A stretch of DNA of 59,697 nt from a virus. The first letter of the stretch is position 1; every line of letters starts with the position of its first letter. The translations under genes and the position numbers were made by a program. Shown in pieces: positions 31,401 through 38,346 of the stretch. The notes beneath the pieces are model-generated. The model saw only the letters and a list, made by a program, of their open reading frames with translations. It ran no database searches and had not been told where the DNA came from. The stretch spans positions 1-59,697 of IMG/VR virus record IMGVR_UViG_3300024358_000017. The stretch is one strand, 5' to 3'.

Positions 31401-33956
31401 GCCACAGCGGATCAAGTTGCCAGTGTTAATATTATCAGCGGCGGACAAGGTTATACAACACCACCGGTTATTGTGTTTACTCCAGTAAGTGGCGGAACAG
31501 GCGCAGTAGCGACTTGTGCAGTTCTTGACGGTGAGATTGTTAGCGTAACTGTTACAATTCCAGGAACAGGATACACAGTTCCTCCAACAGTAAGTGCAGC
31601 CACTGACAGACTGACTCAGGTAACTGTTAATAGTTGGGGAAGAAACTATACAGGTGCACCAAGTGTAACTGTATCAGATCCATTTACTGGTTCAGCATGG
31701 AGCTCAGGAGGTACAGTTACAACTGGAGTTTACATTTATTATGTTGATTCTGGAGATAAGAACTGGTATTATGTAACAAGTGGCGGAACATTTACAACAT
31801 CTGGCCCAATACATACCAGCGGATCTGCCGCAAACGGTACAGTAACATTAACTTATGCTGGTACAACAGCAGTCCTAACACCAACAAGAACTAACGAAGG
31901 TGTTAGCGGATTTACTGTTACAGATACTGGTAAAGGTTACACAACAACACCTACTATTTCTATATTAGATACAGGTGCAAGATATGTGGCAATTGCTACA
32001 AGTACAGGCGATAACTGCTATACAACTAGTGCAGGCATACTAGCAGGTTCTACATGGACCGCAGGAACAAGTACTGGTAAGACAGACTTAGCAGGATTGG
32101 CCTATGGTGGTGGCGTTTATGTTGCAGTTGGCGGAACAGCCAGTGCAGTATCTAGCACCAGCGGTAGTTTATGGACTAGCAGAACTATTCCTACATTAGG
32201 TTCAGGTACTTACTCATCAGTAGCCTACGGTGCTGAAATGTTTGTTGCAATTTCTACAGGAAACCTAGCAACAGCATATTCTTCAAACGGAACAAGTTGG
32301 ACCGCAGGCGGAAACTTACCAGCAAGTTTATCATGGACCAGTGTTGCCTATGGTAATGGACGCTTTGTTGCTATCGCTAGCGGTAGTAAGAGAGTTGCCT
32401 ACAGTATTGACAGAGGAACTACTTGGTTAGAAAGCCCAGCAGGTCTACCAGCAAGTACAACTTGGAGTAAAATTTCTTATGGACAAGGTTTATTCTTTGC
32501 AGTAGCCACAGGCGGAACAACAGCCGCAACAAGTCCAGACGGTGTAACTTGGACTTTACGTGCAATGCCAAGCAGTTCTAACTGGACAGCAGTACAATTT
32601 GGTAACATTTCAAGTAACCCATTATGGGTTGCGGCATCTGCAACATCAGGTACAGTGGCCGCAAGCATTAGAACAGGTGCTCAAGCAACAGGTCGTGCTA
32701 AAGTAGCCAGCGGTGTAGTAACAGAGATTCGTATGTTAGAACCTGGATCAGGTTATCCAAAAGGAACTGTAACTGCAACTACTGTTACAACTAACTTGAT
32801 TACAGTTGACAACACTACAAACTTAGTAGATAGTCAGCCAATTGAGTTCTACGGCACTAGCGCAGGCGGATTAGTTGAAGAACAGACTTACTATGTAATC
32901 GGTTCAACAATTACCAGCACACAATTTAAGGTAAGTGCTACACAAGGAAGCGCAACTCCTGTAACATTGTCTACTGCTACAGTTAGTGGAATGACATATC
33001 GTGCAGGACCAATCTATACATTGACAGATCCTAACAAGGTTAAGGTAGCAAGTCTACGTATTAGAATGGCAGACGGCGCACTAGGTAACCCAAGTTTTGT
33101 AAATCGTGGAGCAGATAATACAACTGCTACTTCTGAAACACAAGGTGACGGATACAGCGATTTGTATCAACCAAGCAACTTTATTAATATTGCAGGGTTG
33201 TACGACATTCCTGAAGCAGGTGCTAACGTTGAATTTGACAGCCTACCAGGCGTTTACTTCAAACTGGTTGTGGTAACTAATGAGTTAGGTGAATTGGGTG
33301 ACAAAACTGCTCAATTCCAGATTAACCCAGCATTAACAGTACTACAAGCACCACGTCACGGCGACAGAGTAACAACACGAATCAAGTACAGTCAAGTACG
33401 TCTAACTGGACACGACTTCTTGTACATCGGTACTGGTAATAAAGAACAAACTAACTATCCAAATGTGGATATTTCAACTGCTAACGTAGCAAATCAGGCT
33501 CAGTTCTCAGCAGGTGGACGAGTGTTCTTTACAAGTACTGACCAAGATGGTAACTTTAACGTTGGTAACTTGTTCGGAGTACAACAGGCAACTGGTACTG
33601 CTACATTGAACGCTAGTGCGTTTAACCTAAGCGGATTGAACAGTTTGCAGTTGGGCTCAGTAGAATTAGGTATTGGATCTGCGATTATTACACAATTCAG
33701 TACAGATCCGTTCTTTACAGCAGATTCGGACAGCGTAGTACCAACTCAAAGAGCTATTAAAGCGTACATTACTGCACAAATCGGTGGTGGACAGAGCTCG
33801 TTGAACGTAAATACATTGACTTCGGGTATTGTGTATATTGCTGGCAACAGCATTAGCACAACAACAGGGGAAGGTATTAAAGTAACTTCTAAGATGAATT
33901 TTACAGGCGGCATAGACGGGGCTCCCGTTGCCCTTGGATTCTTTATGCAAAGATAA
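22449..33956 (+). CDS. Giant modular fibre protein with expanded repeat array (3835 aa)
   Basis: A paralogue of the 2670-aa fibre with the same plan. Residues about 8-468 hold seven Trp/Tyr sugar-binding-like modules. A beta-helix opening (NLVYVAPLGTDSLEDGQG) lies near 514. Residues about 661-2451 hold ten copies of a module with the core C-x-RDVGYI-DAL-YDL-YGGN. Next come GNGNSSYGTYG beta-helix segments, GTTYYV/TFTI modules, beta-propeller-like YGNG.FVAIS repeats (about 2898-3401), and the shared GRVFFTSTDQDGNFNVGNLFGV C-terminus. At 11.5 kb it is one of the longest genes expected in a phage of this type. It is uninterrupted and therefore under selection. Role: long fibre or tail appendage; receptor unknown. 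Confidence 0.75.
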   Translation: MAEFRLGRIKFVWKGDWTPSTSYVVDDVVNIGGKSYICVINHTSASLFVTDSDANPPKWNLVSDGTSWQGDWDVSTYYNKGDQVKYGGLVYICLTSHTSAATTTLGLEADQSKWEAFAESFYWTGEWATSTRYRVYDFVSYGGITYICNTAHTSAATASLGLEADQSKWTVFNSGLEYLGVWNSSVRYKINDIVKYGANTWICTTQHTSSTTFDDTKWGVFVEGLQFEDSWSSSTVYQEGDVVTYGGYSYIATQNHTNQNPSTATAYWDVYTTGFNFNGDWVSSTAYKVGDVVRLGSYTYLAIADNTNQEPPNLTYWNRLNTGIKWTNVSTTYTGVSGTSVSPSIGSAATFDITRTGTVYTVVKNNTGTNYSDGDQIVISGTSVGGISPANDLTLTVDGVTAGAIDNIIIESGYSVTWTVNHDYVQGDAVFFGANSYICVLEHTASLLNRPDADTTATYWNLLAAGSESAVLTTAGDTYYYGTTGPTRLPVGTEGQILRVSGGYPTWAYYGVINNLVYVAPLGTDSLEDGQGLTIDKPWKTVRYACEQIEKGYRNRQATELLAKNKQFIMKEVSNWVTNTYSVAITASSAATNEFTADDTTNLTANMPIEFSGTVGGVTAGTKYFVKTVVDGSHFTISSTQGGTVSTLTTQTASMTGSLSYDYDFCQRDVGLLVDALIYDIGHGGNEEATKAAKAYYTTAGSAYINSNFGQQITQTVAAYNYMKDLVEDVLNNNPPEINYQLANGVALNTAVAQIIDSTLTAEADTVTTAQSLLTIVTDGILAGTSTAIPAAVFSNTTISVKTGTFYEVLPIVLPKNTAVVGDELRSTVISPKPAIANLVNDKPKTISALERIKAVAPNLVANNSIVPTEGNTATQEFMFNVTETIALDSVTTNIASIKAILENGLSSVPAFVYPTPTGGTGNAYDADYYNAARLILANKSFIQSEVSAWINAQISGNISPFVGFTYGGAGQTACERDVGYIVDALVYDLTYGGNLATQVAARSYYSKGIFVETGEKDQALAVQTRIKSFIDNIAVGNTAGWTKTTSSSQVTSGTPGGAAAGTFAQARIQEMYDTINTGTEPTTIAPSTSWVRPRLLTAFNAIVADKTNIQIGAIAWINANYPTLDYDQALCSRDVGYMVDALAYDVMFGSNFMSAKAGMAYQRGLASTGVVLADQLPQTLGTVDFVKNAVLKASAGTDTITSNIGVMTDILSTGLTAVPTFDLPTPTGGSSNAYTSGYFHAARLILANKAFLKAEVTAWINVQIAGSVSPFSGFIYDATTCERDVGYIVDALTFDLTYGGNLATQIAARSYYSNGVLVEVGEKSQALALWAYVKTIIDDIAKGLAITPSSGNVVSQVTSGTAGSAGAATDAQTRIQELYDTINTGTEPTTVAPDITWVASDLTTKNTNIQAAKTRIKSAAINWINATYPDLIYTASTCSRDVGYIIDALCYDLMFGSNFLSSWNAMSYYRGITSTQTVIAQQLLPTIGVIGFIGASVKEITTGVTGSVGNSVAIDRIELSANTAYDILNNGLDAVPAEVITDPTNLDVDFLNARTQIANNYAFIKADVSRYIQNNYAVVWTALGATGQAACQRDIGYILDAIRYDLTYGGNTQTLIAGSAYYSGLNLTISSSETAATVAAYTFLKSIIDDVAQRISVTPQSGNTTPQVTSGTGGDATAAAFAQARVQDIIDWINNGEAGTAIAPDTSWVDPALVAGFNILQDRKSEIQLDGTGYVQKFHHYLSYDETTCSRDIGYMVDGIGYDMMFGSNFAAITIGRSYHRAISSTAIVLANQLSASLGLIKFLKYKLKGYAVGGAVAQIGTIVDDIVGTIDGGAVPRFLWPDFTGVDAENYAAAKLIYDNKDFITAETLKYINTNYPAIVYSKSACARDTGYIIDALRYDLTYGGHFASKQAGIAYYSRLTSALQIDSGDKTATLAAYANMKSIVTDIANGGLSSYSALQTNVSYVTGTGGDATSSTRVGALMDVITNIIDTGLTTGVPRITITTIASGTTFTSTAHGLSVGDEVIAQTTANGLVAGTTYYVKTTPLTSTFTLAATYDGTELTSFTNGTGLSIAVEITNLPSTSWVDTNVATQAKVLSTDKASIQSAVTLYIDTNYPNLDYNSATCARDVGYILDALRYDILMGSNFRSIKAGMSYYQAQASLVIGDQKRATLNAYRYLRDAVNLKVESNATALASAKANMDTIIAILDKGVGETPDVVGTTTYHNDPGHIAAAEILRANKTFLENEATAWISYNFGGPTSGTSSSGNVITTTRAHNLSVGDPVKFLANQVSTVATDTTATGNIVTVLSTTGMTVGSKITFTGTGIGNIVSGVTYYILTVESDTEITISASYNGSVFSVGTGTGEMTVVAGAVIGGLAENTQYYVLTVPSTTTFTIGTTAGSITPTSVSTDTGTCTAVYSYDEASCKRDMGEYIDSIIYDINLPGNYKGTRSAVLYNNAVAGSELSDMFQVSNASGLRNCTLSGLNGDLTAENDYGTKRPTGGAYVALNPGFGPWDSKVWVTSRSHYSQNVTMFGVGCTGAKIDAALHARGNKSMVKNDFTTIMSDGIGVWCTGSDSLTELVSVFNYYGYAGYLAELGGRIRATNGNSSYGTYGVIAEGVDVSEVPLYGTVDNQAYQAQITNTVTDALSEVLRLEFGNAGTNYTNTTYTISGSGYNIDAIGDEFRDNTVFESRIIDLDDDNGVGGTSYVTASNAAQSGDKVSITIAATDTALSAAYTGMRIQLTAGTGVGQYANILTYQTGSKIAQVYKDSFTPLTATNTTVTTNLITVASTVTLYDNMPVYFSGTTFGGVSANTAYYVIGSTITSTQFKVAATSGSSTPITLSTASGSMTMYEAGWDHTVPGKTIENTLDLTTQYIIEPRISYTAPGYTATARTLSATATWKELTYGDSKYVAIASSGTTTSYSANGTTWATAGALSASASWVDVVYGGGEGARATAIIGGLGGQGAVFEAVLGVANTTGAATADQVASVNIISGGQGYTTPPVIVFTPVSGGTGAVATCAVLDGEIVSVTVTIPGTGYTVPPTVSAATDRLTQVTVNSWGRNYTGAPSVTVSDPFTGSAWSSGGTVTTGVYIYYVDSGDKNWYYVTSGGTFTTSGPIHTSGSAANGTVTLTYAGTTAVLTPTRTNEGVSGFTVTDTGKGYTTTPTISILDTGARYVAIATSTGDNCYTTSAGILAGSTWTAGTSTGKTDLAGLAYGGGVYVAVGGTASAVSSTSGSLWTSRTIPTLGSGTYSSVAYGAEMFVAISTGNLATAYSSNGTSWTAGGNLPASLSWTSVAYGNGRFVAIASGSKRVAYSIDRGTTWLESPAGLPASTTWSKISYGQGLFFAVATGGTTAATSPDGVTWTLRAMPSSSNWTAVQFGNISSNPLWVAASATSGTVAASIRTGAQATGRAKVASGVVTEIRMLEPGSGYPKGTVTATTVTTNLITVDNTTNLVDSQPIEFYGTSAGGLVEEQTYYVIGSTITSTQFKVSATQGSATPVTLSTATVSGMTYRAGPIYTLTDPNKVKVASLRIRMADGALGNPSFVNRGADNTTATSETQGDGYSDLYQPSNFINIAGLYDIPEAGANVEFDSLPGVYFKLVVVTNELGELGDKTAQFQINPALTVLQAPRHGDRVTTRIKYSQVRLTGHDFLYIGTGNKEQTNYPNVDISTANVANQAQFSAGGRVFFTSTDQDGNFNVGNLFGVQQATGTATLNASAFNLSGLNSLQLGSVELGIGSAIITQFSTDPFFTADSDSVVPTQRAIKAYITAQIGGGQSSLNVNTLTSGIVYIAGNSISTTTGEGIKVTSKMNFTGGIDGAPVALGFFMQR
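22470..23850 (+). repeat. Seven sugar-binding-like Trp/Tyr modules in the 3835-aa fibre
   Basis: The units follow the same W...Y..GD.V.YGG..Y.C...HTS pattern as in the 2670-aa fibre. Between units six and seven (about 23430-23690) sits an inserted ATFDI.....YTVVKNN.GTNYSDGDQI module that also occurs elsewhere in the fibre region. Confidence 0.65.
24430..29800 (+). repeat. Ten-copy alternating A/B module array
   Basis: Cores C/Q-RDxGYxxDAxxYD occur at about 24441, 25366, 25840, 26290, 26760, 27220, 27693, 28108, 28828 and 29728. From the second copy on they alternate strictly between a TYGGN/H type and an MFGSN-like type, giving a dimeric unit of about 920-930 bp. Later spacings are longer where beta modules are inserted. 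The 2670-aa paralogue has a single diverged copy near 16173. Confidence 0.8.
30246..30311 (+). repeat. 66-bp near-identical segment shared with 17475-17540
   Basis: Second member of the 64/66 match between the two giant fibre genes, suggesting recent gene conversion or strong constraint. Confidence 0.8.
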
Positions 33957-33974
33957 TAATGGAGAAATTATAAC

Positions 33975-34301
33975 ATGGCAACAGGAAGATTAGCAACGCC
34001 AGCACAACTGGCAGCAACCACAAGCACCACAGTTTACACCGTACCTATCGGTTATTACTCAGTGTTTAACGTTTCATTTACAAATACAGGTGCATCATCT
34101 GTAACAATTCGATTAGCACTGGCTACAACTGGAACTCCAGGTACAGCAGAATGGATCGAATACGATACAGTAGTTGTATCTAAGGGCGTGTTTGAAAGAA
34201 CAGGTCTAGTCGGCGGCCCAGGCTTAAACGTTGTAGCCTGGACTAACACAGGATCTGCTGTTAACGTTACTGTGTATGGCATTGAAACATCAACAGCATA
34301 A
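33975..34301 (+). CDS. Small beta-sandwich virion protein (paralogue group of three)
   Basis: A 108-residue protein with an all-beta pattern, starting after a GGAG ribosome site and 18 bases behind the 3835-aa fibre. The TTVYTVPIGYYSVFNVSFTN opening and the C-terminal VVAWTNTGSAVNVTVYGIE strand resemble small phage proteins that pack against fibres or capsids. It shares layout with the 4765 and 13645 proteins. Function is not established from the sequence. Confidence 0.6.
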   Translation: MATGRLATPAQLAATTSTTVYTVPIGYYSVFNVSFTNTGASSVTIRLALATTGTPGTAEWIEYDTVVVSKGVFERTGLVGGPGLNVVAWTNTGSAVNVTVYGIETSTA

Positions 34302-34316
34302 CAGGAGATTTTAAAA

Positions 34317-34937
34317 ATGGCACGTTATAATACCATAACACCAACAACTTCAACGACTGGTGCCGCATCTATTTCTGCACCAGCGCAGGGTCTAGTAACA
34401 ACATTTACTGGATCTGCTCCGTATACTGTTACATTAGCCAGCCCTGTATTGTATATTGGTGTACAACAGAGTTTTTACAATGCTACTAGTGGTACAGTTA
34501 CCATTAGTACACCTAGCGGTCAAATTAAAGGTCCAGGGTTTACTGCGGCAACTAGCCAAGCAGTTCCAACAACCTCAACCTATACTGTGGTGTCCGATGG
34601 CACAGATTACATAATTATTAATAACGAAGGTGGTCCACAGTATTCCACAAGCGGTACATTTACTGGTACACTAACTGCTCAAAGTACAGTAGCAATGAGT
34701 CCAGCAAATGCTAACGTAACAATTAGTCCATCAGGAACGGGTACAGTAACAATGGCTCCTGCCACTGCTGGTACAATTAATAATATTGCTATTGGCGGAA
34801 CTACAAGAGCCGCAGGTAGTTTTACTACGTTAGATGCCAACGGAAACGTTACATTGGGCGATGCAACCGGTGACACTATAACATTAAATGGCACTATGAG
34901 TGGCGGACTTGGTACTGTTGACGGCGGAACATATTAA
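34317..34937 (+). CDS. Short fibre-type structural protein (206 aa)
   Basis: Ala/Thr/Gly/Ser-rich throughout. The C-terminal half contains SPSGTGTVTMAPATAGTINN and the widespread fibre motif GTTRAAGSFTTLDANGNVTL (about residues 163-182), which usually forms part of a trimeric beta shaft. The N-terminal half is a beta-type domain with a STYTVVSDGTDYIII segment. It follows AGGAG and lies just upstream of three glycine-rich tip-like genes, so it may be an adaptor or short fibre. No chaperone or peptidase domain is visible. Confidence 0.65.
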   Translation: MARYNTITPTTSTTGAASISAPAQGLVTTFTGSAPYTVTLASPVLYIGVQQSFYNATSGTVTISTPSGQIKGPGFTAATSQAVPTTSTYTVVSDGTDYIIINNEGGPQYSTSGTFTGTLTAQSTVAMSPANANVTISPSGTGTVTMAPATAGTINNIAIGGTTRAAGSFTTLDANGNVTLGDATGDTITLNGTMSGGLGTVDGGTY

Positions 34938-34950
34938 TAAGGTAAATTAA

Positions 34951-35892
34951 ATGCCAAAGATAAAATTTAAATCTAGCACCACAGCAAGTTCTGTACCAGG
35001 CTCCTTAGCCGATGGCGAAGTTGCTGTCAATACTACTGATGCTAAAATGTATATCGGTAATGCTGGTGTTAGAAAAATTATTGGCTCGTTTGGTAATCAA
35101 GAATCTAACAGCGTAAGCATTACTGGCGGAACAATTACAGGAACTACACAGTCTAGTGGTACACTGACTACATCAAACTTACAACTTAACGGCGGACAAA
35201 CTGCTACAGGAGTTAGTACCAGTACTAGTTTAGGTACTAGTAACTCGTTAATTCCTACACAAAACGCAGTTACTTCTTATGTGTCTAGTAAAAAAGGTTC
35301 TTTAAAGAACATTTATACCTGGACATCTAATGGAACTTATACTAAAAGCGGATCAGATGTACAAAGAATTCGTGTAATTTGTATTGGCGCAGGCGGTGGT
35401 GGACGTGGCTACGGTGAAAGTGGCGGCAGTGGTGGCATGTCTGAATTAATTTTAGACGCTACTGGTATATCAACTGTAGCAGTTACAGTAGGCGGTGGAT
35501 CAGGCGGTGGCCAATATTTTGGTTTTAGTGGACAGGGTGGCACAACTAGTTTTGGCGGATATTGTTCTGCTACCGGTGGTTATGGTGCTAATCAAAACTA
35601 TCAACACAGTGGAGGCCACGGCGGTGTTGGCTCTGGCGGTAACATGAACATTCACGGTGGCGGTGGCTCAGGACACAAAAATTGTCACAGCGCATCGTAT
35701 CACAATCCAGGACACGGTGGACAAAGTTTCTTTGGTGGCGCTAATTCAGGACATCACTATAGCGAAAGATGGGCTCAAAACCTTGGCGCACCTGGAACAG
35801 GTGGCGCAGGACATAACAGTTACGGTCAAGGTACGTGGTCAGCAGGCTACGACGGGACCTATGGAATTTGTGTAGTATATGAATATAGGTAA
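34951..35892 (+). CDS. Glycine-rich fibre tip protein, copy 1 (313 aa)
   Basis: Residues 1-45 form an N-terminal domain of the type found at the start of many phage receptor-binding proteins (IKFKSSTTASSVPGSLADGE, then AKMYIGNAG). A short SITGGTITGTTQSSGTL linker follows. Residues about 145-313 are strongly glycine-rich (GAGGGGRGYGESGGSGG, YFGFSGQGGTTSFGG, GGHGGVGSGG) and end in GICVVYEYR. Glycine-rich tips of this style occur in T-even adhesins such as gp38, where polyglycine helices present variable receptor loops; the link is by style, not by proven homology. It is the first of three tandem paralogues. Confidence 0.65.
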   Translation: MPKIKFKSSTTASSVPGSLADGEVAVNTTDAKMYIGNAGVRKIIGSFGNQESNSVSITGGTITGTTQSSGTLTTSNLQLNGGQTATGVSTSTSLGTSNSLIPTQNAVTSYVSSKKGSLKNIYTWTSNGTYTKSGSDVQRIRVICIGAGGGGRGYGESGGSGGMSELILDATGISTVAVTVGGGSGGGQYFGFSGQGGTTSFGGYCSATGGYGANQNYQHSGGHGGVGSGGNMNIHGGGGSGHKNCHSASYHNPGHGGQSFFGGANSGHHYSERWAQNLGAPGTGGAGHNSYGQGTWSAGYDGTYGICVVYEYR

Positions 35893-35898
35893 AATAGA

Positions 35899-37380
35899 AT
35901 GCCAGTAATTAAAGTAAAACGTGGAACAACAACACCATCTTCATTGGTACAAGGCGAGGTAGCATATAATACCAGCGCCAACCAAATGTGGATTGGTAAT
36001 GCATCAAACACTCCAGTAAAAATTATTGGATCTGCAGGTGCTATGGAAAGTAACAGCGTGGCAATCACCGGGGGTACGATGTCCGGTGTAACTACAACTG
36101 CTACTAGTGTAAACTTAACATCATTAACTCTTAATGCTGGCGAACGTTTGTACTACGATGAAGGCGGTAACGCTAGTGCCTATACAGGAAACTGGAACTA
36201 CACAGAAACATATAACATGACAGACTGTGCTGGACTAGGAAACGTAACAGTACACGGCTGGGGCGGTAGTGCAAGAACTTATCAGTTGACACTAACAGGT
36301 GTACCGACTCATACAGAAATTAAATTTGAATGTTTGATTCATCAAGTAGACTCATGGGACGCTGAACAAAACGTAATTTATTTACAAAACTCTTCAGGCG
36401 CAGATGTTACAATGGCATCTTGGAATAAACAATATTCAACTGCGCCATATAATGTGGCCACATATAATAGCACTGAACATACATGGTTCGGTGGTCGTTG
36501 GTATTCTTACTTACCCTGGGGTGGTAATCAATCAGAAAACTCTGCAAGATTTAACGGTTATTCAAAAGTTACCACAGGATGGTTTGGACATACTACATCT
36601 ACAATCATTGCTAAGATGTATACAGGATTGGATCAAGCACAAAGTGACGAAGCATTTTACATTAGTCACGTTAAAGTATGGATCAGAGGCGGAAACTCTC
36701 AGGTAACTGGAGTAACTACAAGTACTTCTCTCAGCGGAAACAGTAACTCTACGCTACCAACAGAAGCGGCTGTCAAAGGATATGCTGACCAGTACAACGG
36801 TACATTAAAGAACTTATACAGTTATACTGGAAACAGTACCTATACTAAGAGCGGATCCGATGTACAACGCTTACGTGTTATCTGTGTAGGCGGTGGCGGC
36901 GGCGGCCGTGGCTATCACGAAAGTGGTGGTGGTGGCGGATATGCCGAGCGTTGGATTGACGCTACAAATATTTCCAGTGTTTCTATCACAGTAGGCGGCG
37001 GATCTGGTGGCGGTTATTACTTTGGATTCAGTGGACAGGGTGGCACAACTAGTTTTGGTAGTTATGTAAGTGCATCTGGAGGCTACGGTGCTAATCAAAA
37101 TAAGAGCCACTGCGGTGGCCACGGCGGCATCGGTTCAGGCGGTCAAATTAATACATACGGAGGCGGCGGCGGCGGACACGCACCGGGCTATAATAACCAA
37201 CAAGGCGGTATGAGCGGCGAAGGTGGCGCAACGTTCTTTGGAGGTGGCGGAGCAGGGCGTCACGGAGGCAACAGTTTTAACCCTGTGGCAGCACCTGGAG
37301 GTGGCGGACCTGGTGGCGCAGGTAACCACAACGGCTCAGACGGATATGCCGGAATTTGTTTAGTTTACGAGTACAGATAA
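35899..37380 (+). CDS. Glycine-rich fibre tip protein, copy 2, with inserted domain (493 aa)
   Basis: It has the same N-terminal domain (IKVKRGTTTPSSLVQGEVAY) and the same glycine-rich end (GGGGGGRGYHESGGGGG through GICLVYEYR) as its neighbours. It carries an extra domain at about residues 75-265. That domain is rich in Trp, Tyr, Asn and His and includes THTEIKFECLIHQVDSWDAE, resembling a beta-sandwich binding domain of secreted proteins. An LYSYTGNSTYTKSGSDVQRL segment joins it to the tip, nearly identical to copy 1. It starts six bases after copy 1. A receptor-binding role is inferred. Confidence 0.65.
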   Translation: MPVIKVKRGTTTPSSLVQGEVAYNTSANQMWIGNASNTPVKIIGSAGAMESNSVAITGGTMSGVTTTATSVNLTSLTLNAGERLYYDEGGNASAYTGNWNYTETYNMTDCAGLGNVTVHGWGGSARTYQLTLTGVPTHTEIKFECLIHQVDSWDAEQNVIYLQNSSGADVTMASWNKQYSTAPYNVATYNSTEHTWFGGRWYSYLPWGGNQSENSARFNGYSKVTTGWFGHTTSTIIAKMYTGLDQAQSDEAFYISHVKVWIRGGNSQVTGVTTSTSLSGNSNSTLPTEAAVKGYADQYNGTLKNLYSYTGNSTYTKSGSDVQRLRVICVGGGGGGRGYHESGGGGGYAERWIDATNISSVSITVGGGSGGGYYFGFSGQGGTTSFGSYVSASGGYGANQNKSHCGGHGGIGSGGQINTYGGGGGGHAPGYNNQQGGMSGEGGATFFGGGGAGRHGGNSFNPVAAPGGGGPGGAGNHNGSDGYAGICLVYEYR

Positions 37381-37381
37381 T

Positions 37382-38338
37382 ATGCCAACAATTAAATTTA
37401 AAAATAGTGTAACTTCTAGTAGTGTACCAGGATCAGGAACATTACAACCTGGAGAACCAGCATTTAATATTGCTGATCAACGTGCTTGGGCAGGTAATGC
37501 CTCTAATAACCCAGTTAAAATTATTGGTAATGTTGCACAACAAGAAAGTAATGCAGTAAGTATTTCAGGCGGTACAGTTACCGTCAGCACTTATTCTTCA
37601 TCAGCAGTTACTGGTAGCCAGTTAACACTAGGTGGTACAGCAGTAACACAAAGTACAGGCGCATGGGACGGCACGTCTAACTCAGTGTTAGTTAGCGAAG
37701 CCGGCGCCAAGTATATGACCGATAACAGATTAAAAGATAGATTGGTTGGTGTTTATGTTTATTCAGGATCAGGTACATACACTTATACTAAGAGTGGGCC
37801 AGAAGTACAAACATTACACGTTCTGTTATGTGGTGGGGGCGGTGGAGCCCGTGCATATTCAGAGTGTGGAGGTGGAGGTGGCTTTAGCGAAGGTATTATT
37901 ACCGCTACGAGTATAACAACAGTAACAGTTACTATCGGCGGTGGCGGGTCCGGCGGAGCATATTTTGGATTTAGTCCTGATGGTGGTACAACTAGTTTTG
38001 GTGCTTATCTATCAGCAGGCGGCGGTTACGGCGCAAATAGAAATACACAGCACAGCGGTGGACATGGTGGAATAGGTTATGGCGGTAGTATAAATACCTA
38101 TGGAGGTATGGGAGGCAGTCATAATAATATGGACCAATATTCCACATCAAACGCTTCGGGCGGAATTGGTGGCGGAACATATTTTGGTGGTTGTTTGCAA
38201 GGCGATAGACCTGACTGGAGTACTTCAAGTAGTACGGCAGCACCAGGTACAGGCGGAGTAGCCATTGCACCGAACCATAACGGACAAGGTGGCAGAAGCG
38301 GCCAGTCTGGAATTTGTATAGTTTATGAATATAGATAA
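37382..38338 (+). CDS. Glycine-rich fibre tip protein, copy 3 (318 aa)
   Basis: The third tandem paralogue begins one base after copy 2. The N-terminal domain (IKFKNSVTSSSVPGSGTLQPGE, AWAGNASNNPVKIIG) and linker match the others. The glycine-rich half (about residues 150-318) shares the YFGFS..GGTTSFG core and the final GICIVYEYR but differs in the loops between, such as GGMGGSHNNMDQYSTSNASG. This is what is expected of tips under diversifying selection. Confidence 0.65.
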   Translation: MPTIKFKNSVTSSSVPGSGTLQPGEPAFNIADQRAWAGNASNNPVKIIGNVAQQESNAVSISGGTVTVSTYSSSAVTGSQLTLGGTAVTQSTGAWDGTSNSVLVSEAGAKYMTDNRLKDRLVGVYVYSGSGTYTYTKSGPEVQTLHVLLCGGGGGARAYSECGGGGGFSEGIITATSITTVTVTIGGGGSGGAYFGFSPDGGTTSFGAYLSAGGGYGANRNTQHSGGHGGIGYGGSINTYGGMGGSHNNMDQYSTSNASGGIGGGTYFGGCLQGDRPDWSTSSSTAAPGTGGVAIAPNHNGQGGRSGQSGICIVYEYR

Positions 38339-38346
38339 GGATTATT

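Noticed and set aside
34951-38338. Diversity-generating retroelement driving the fibre tips
   Set aside because: The Mtd-like N-terminal domains and variable tips suggested it, but I see no reverse transcriptase gene and no template/variable repeat pair with adenine-specific changes in the window.
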